Source of the DNA: Hyphomicrobiales bacterium
GTDB taxonomy: Bacteria; Pseudomonadota; Alphaproteobacteria; Rhizobiales; Beijerinckiaceae
Length of the DNA stretch: 51,290 nt
Reading direction: 5' to 3'
Assembly (NCBI GenBank): GCA_947455645.1
Contig: CANGPA010000008.1
Span: forward strand, 1-51,290
Shown piece by piece: positions 50,675 through 51,290 of this stretch (the first letter of the stretch is position 1; the number at the start of each line of letters is the position of its first letter). The position numbers and the translations under genes were made by a program. A model generated the notes under the pieces. The model saw nothing but the letters and a program-made list of their open reading frames with translations, was not told the origin of the DNA and made no database searches.

Positions 50675-51055
50675 ATGCAACAGGTCCTGATTGTTATTCA
50701 TCTTCTGATCGTCGTCGCGCTCGTCGCGGTGATCCTCCTTCAGCGCTCGGAGCAGGGCGCGCTCAGCGGTTTGGGCGGCGGGGGCTCGGGCGGGCTTGGC
50801 GGTCTGATGTCGGGTCGCGGGCAGGCCAATTTGTTGACGCGCACCACAGCCATTCTGGCAGCGGCGTTTTTTGCGACAAGTCTCTTGCTGGCGATCATCG
50901 CGGGCAATTCCTCAGCGCCGAAATCGGTGATCGATCAGGCGACAACGGGTCAATCGGCCCCGGCGGCGGGTTCGGCCGCACCGGCGGCTCCGGCCTCCGG
51001 CGGCGTGCTCGATCAGTTGAAGCAGCTTGAAGGCCAGCCGAAGCCGGCTCAATAA
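50675..51055 (+). CDS. secG: Protein translocase subunit SecG
   Basis: SecG (126 residues) is the small auxiliary subunit of the SecYEG channel. Two membrane segments (about residues 2-22 and 56-76) flank the conserved cytoplasmic LLQRSEQGALSGLGGG stretch. The C-terminal ~45 residues form an Ala/Pro/Gly/Ser-rich tail, common in this group. I chose the ATG at 50675 (Met-Gln-Gln-Val-Leu-Ile-Val-Ile-His); a TTG at 50648 would add nine residues. It lies between tpiA and pyrG, as in many Alphaproteobacteria, and is followed by a strong terminator. Confidence 0.94.
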   Translation: MQQVLIVIHLLIVVALVAVILLQRSEQGALSGLGGGGSGGLGGLMSGRGQANLLTRTTAILAAAFFATSLLLAIIAGNSSAPKSVIDQATTGQSAPAAGSAAPAAPASGGVLDQLKQLEGQPKPAQ

Positions 51056-51082
51056 GCGGCTTTGACAGACCAAATTCATCAG

Positions 51083-51108
51083 CCGGGCGGCTCACCGCCC
51101 GGTTTTTT
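51083..51108 (+). terminator. Rho-independent terminator after secG
   Basis: CCGGGCGG (51083-51090), loop CTCA, and CCGCCCGG (51095-51102) form a perfect 8 bp GC stem followed by six T. It separates secG from pyrG. Confidence 0.93.
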
Positions 51109-51210
51109 GTTGGACGAAACGCAAAGTCCACATGTGAGATGTGGAAAGCCGCGTATCTAGCGACCTTTAGCTTTGTCGAATCGCGTTTGAGGACTTAGAA
51201 GGAAAACCCC

Positions 51211-51290
51211 ATGGCACGGTATATTTTCATCACCGGTGGCGTGGTGTCTTCTTTGGGCAAAGGGCTTGCGTCGGCGGCTCTGGGTGCTCT
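51211..51290 (+). CDS. pyrG: CTP synthase, N-terminal fragment
   Basis: The window ends 26 codons into this gene. The protein starts [18 protein letters not shown], the unmistakable N-terminal nucleotide-binding loop of CTP synthase, which aminates UTP to CTP. The AGAAGGAAAA purine tract upstream supports the ATG. A small hairpin (TCCACAT/ATGTGGA, 51127-51145) lies in the leader after the secG terminator; its role is unknown. Confidence 0.96.

Noticed and set aside
1-51290. tRNA, rRNA, CRISPR, insertion sequence or prophage elements
   Set aside because: I looked for repeat arrays, transposase-like frames with inverted repeats, and tRNA-like cloverleaf ends in the gaps and saw none.

Overview
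This 51.3 kb window is a gene-dense chromosomal core segment of an alphaproteobacterium, most likely of the order Hyphomicrobiales (Rhizobiales). The evidence is the gene content and order (nuo operon into birA-rnj-mce-DUF1467-proS-lolCD-dnaE; rpsB-tsf-pyrH-frr-uppS-cdsA-rseP-bamA-lpxD-fabZ-lpxA-lpxI-lpxB; ppiD-trpE / trpGDC-moaC-moeA-lexA), the LpxI-type lipid A pathway, a short bacterial ProS, an S2 protein with the C-terminal helix-hairpin-helix extension seen in this group, and LexA boxes of the alphaproteobacterial GAAC-N7-GAAC type. I cannot assign a genus. No tRNA, rRNA, insertion sequence, prophage or CRISPR array is visible.

Layout, left to right. Positions 1-10198 hold the end of nuoF and nuoG-N (respiratory complex I), followed without a gap by birA (biotin ligase), RNase J, methylmalonyl-CoA epimerase and a small DUF1467 membrane protein, closed by a strong bidirectional terminator near 13331-13367. 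After a ~430 bp gene-free stretch come proS, lolC/E and lolD (lipoprotein export). Next is a small SOS-type unit: a LexA box, a 30-codon single-membrane-segment peptide gene with a strong ribosome binding site (SidA-like), and dnaE. A promoter and a structured leader precede rpsB-tsf, and then pyrH, frr, uppS, cdsA, rseP, bamA and the lipid A genes lpxD-fabZ-lpxA-lpxI-lpxB follow on the + strand up to 34384. The dxr gene often found between cdsA and rseP is absent here.

From 34473 most genes lie on the minus strand: gltA, gltX, lexA, moeA, moaC, trpC, trpD, trpG, trpE and ppiD. comEC (+) lies between gltX and lexA, and an unrecognised secreted protein gene (+) splits trpE from trpGDC. The last part is on the + strand: tpiA, secG and the first codons of pyrG.

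Functionally the window joins energy conservation (complex I, citrate synthase), envelope building (LolCD, UppS, CdsA, RseP, BamA, lipid A, PpiD, SecG), translation (ProS, GltX, S2, EF-Ts, RRF), tryptophan and molybdopterin synthesis, and the SOS response. The most interesting unit is the LexA box plus membrane micropeptide in front of the replicative polymerase gene, in the same window as lexA with its own matching box. Other points worth a look are the S2 leader and C-terminal extension, the His-rich loop in NuoL, a terminator hairpin pointing antisense to moeA beside the lexA box, and a palindromic dispersed-type repeat between comEC and lexA.
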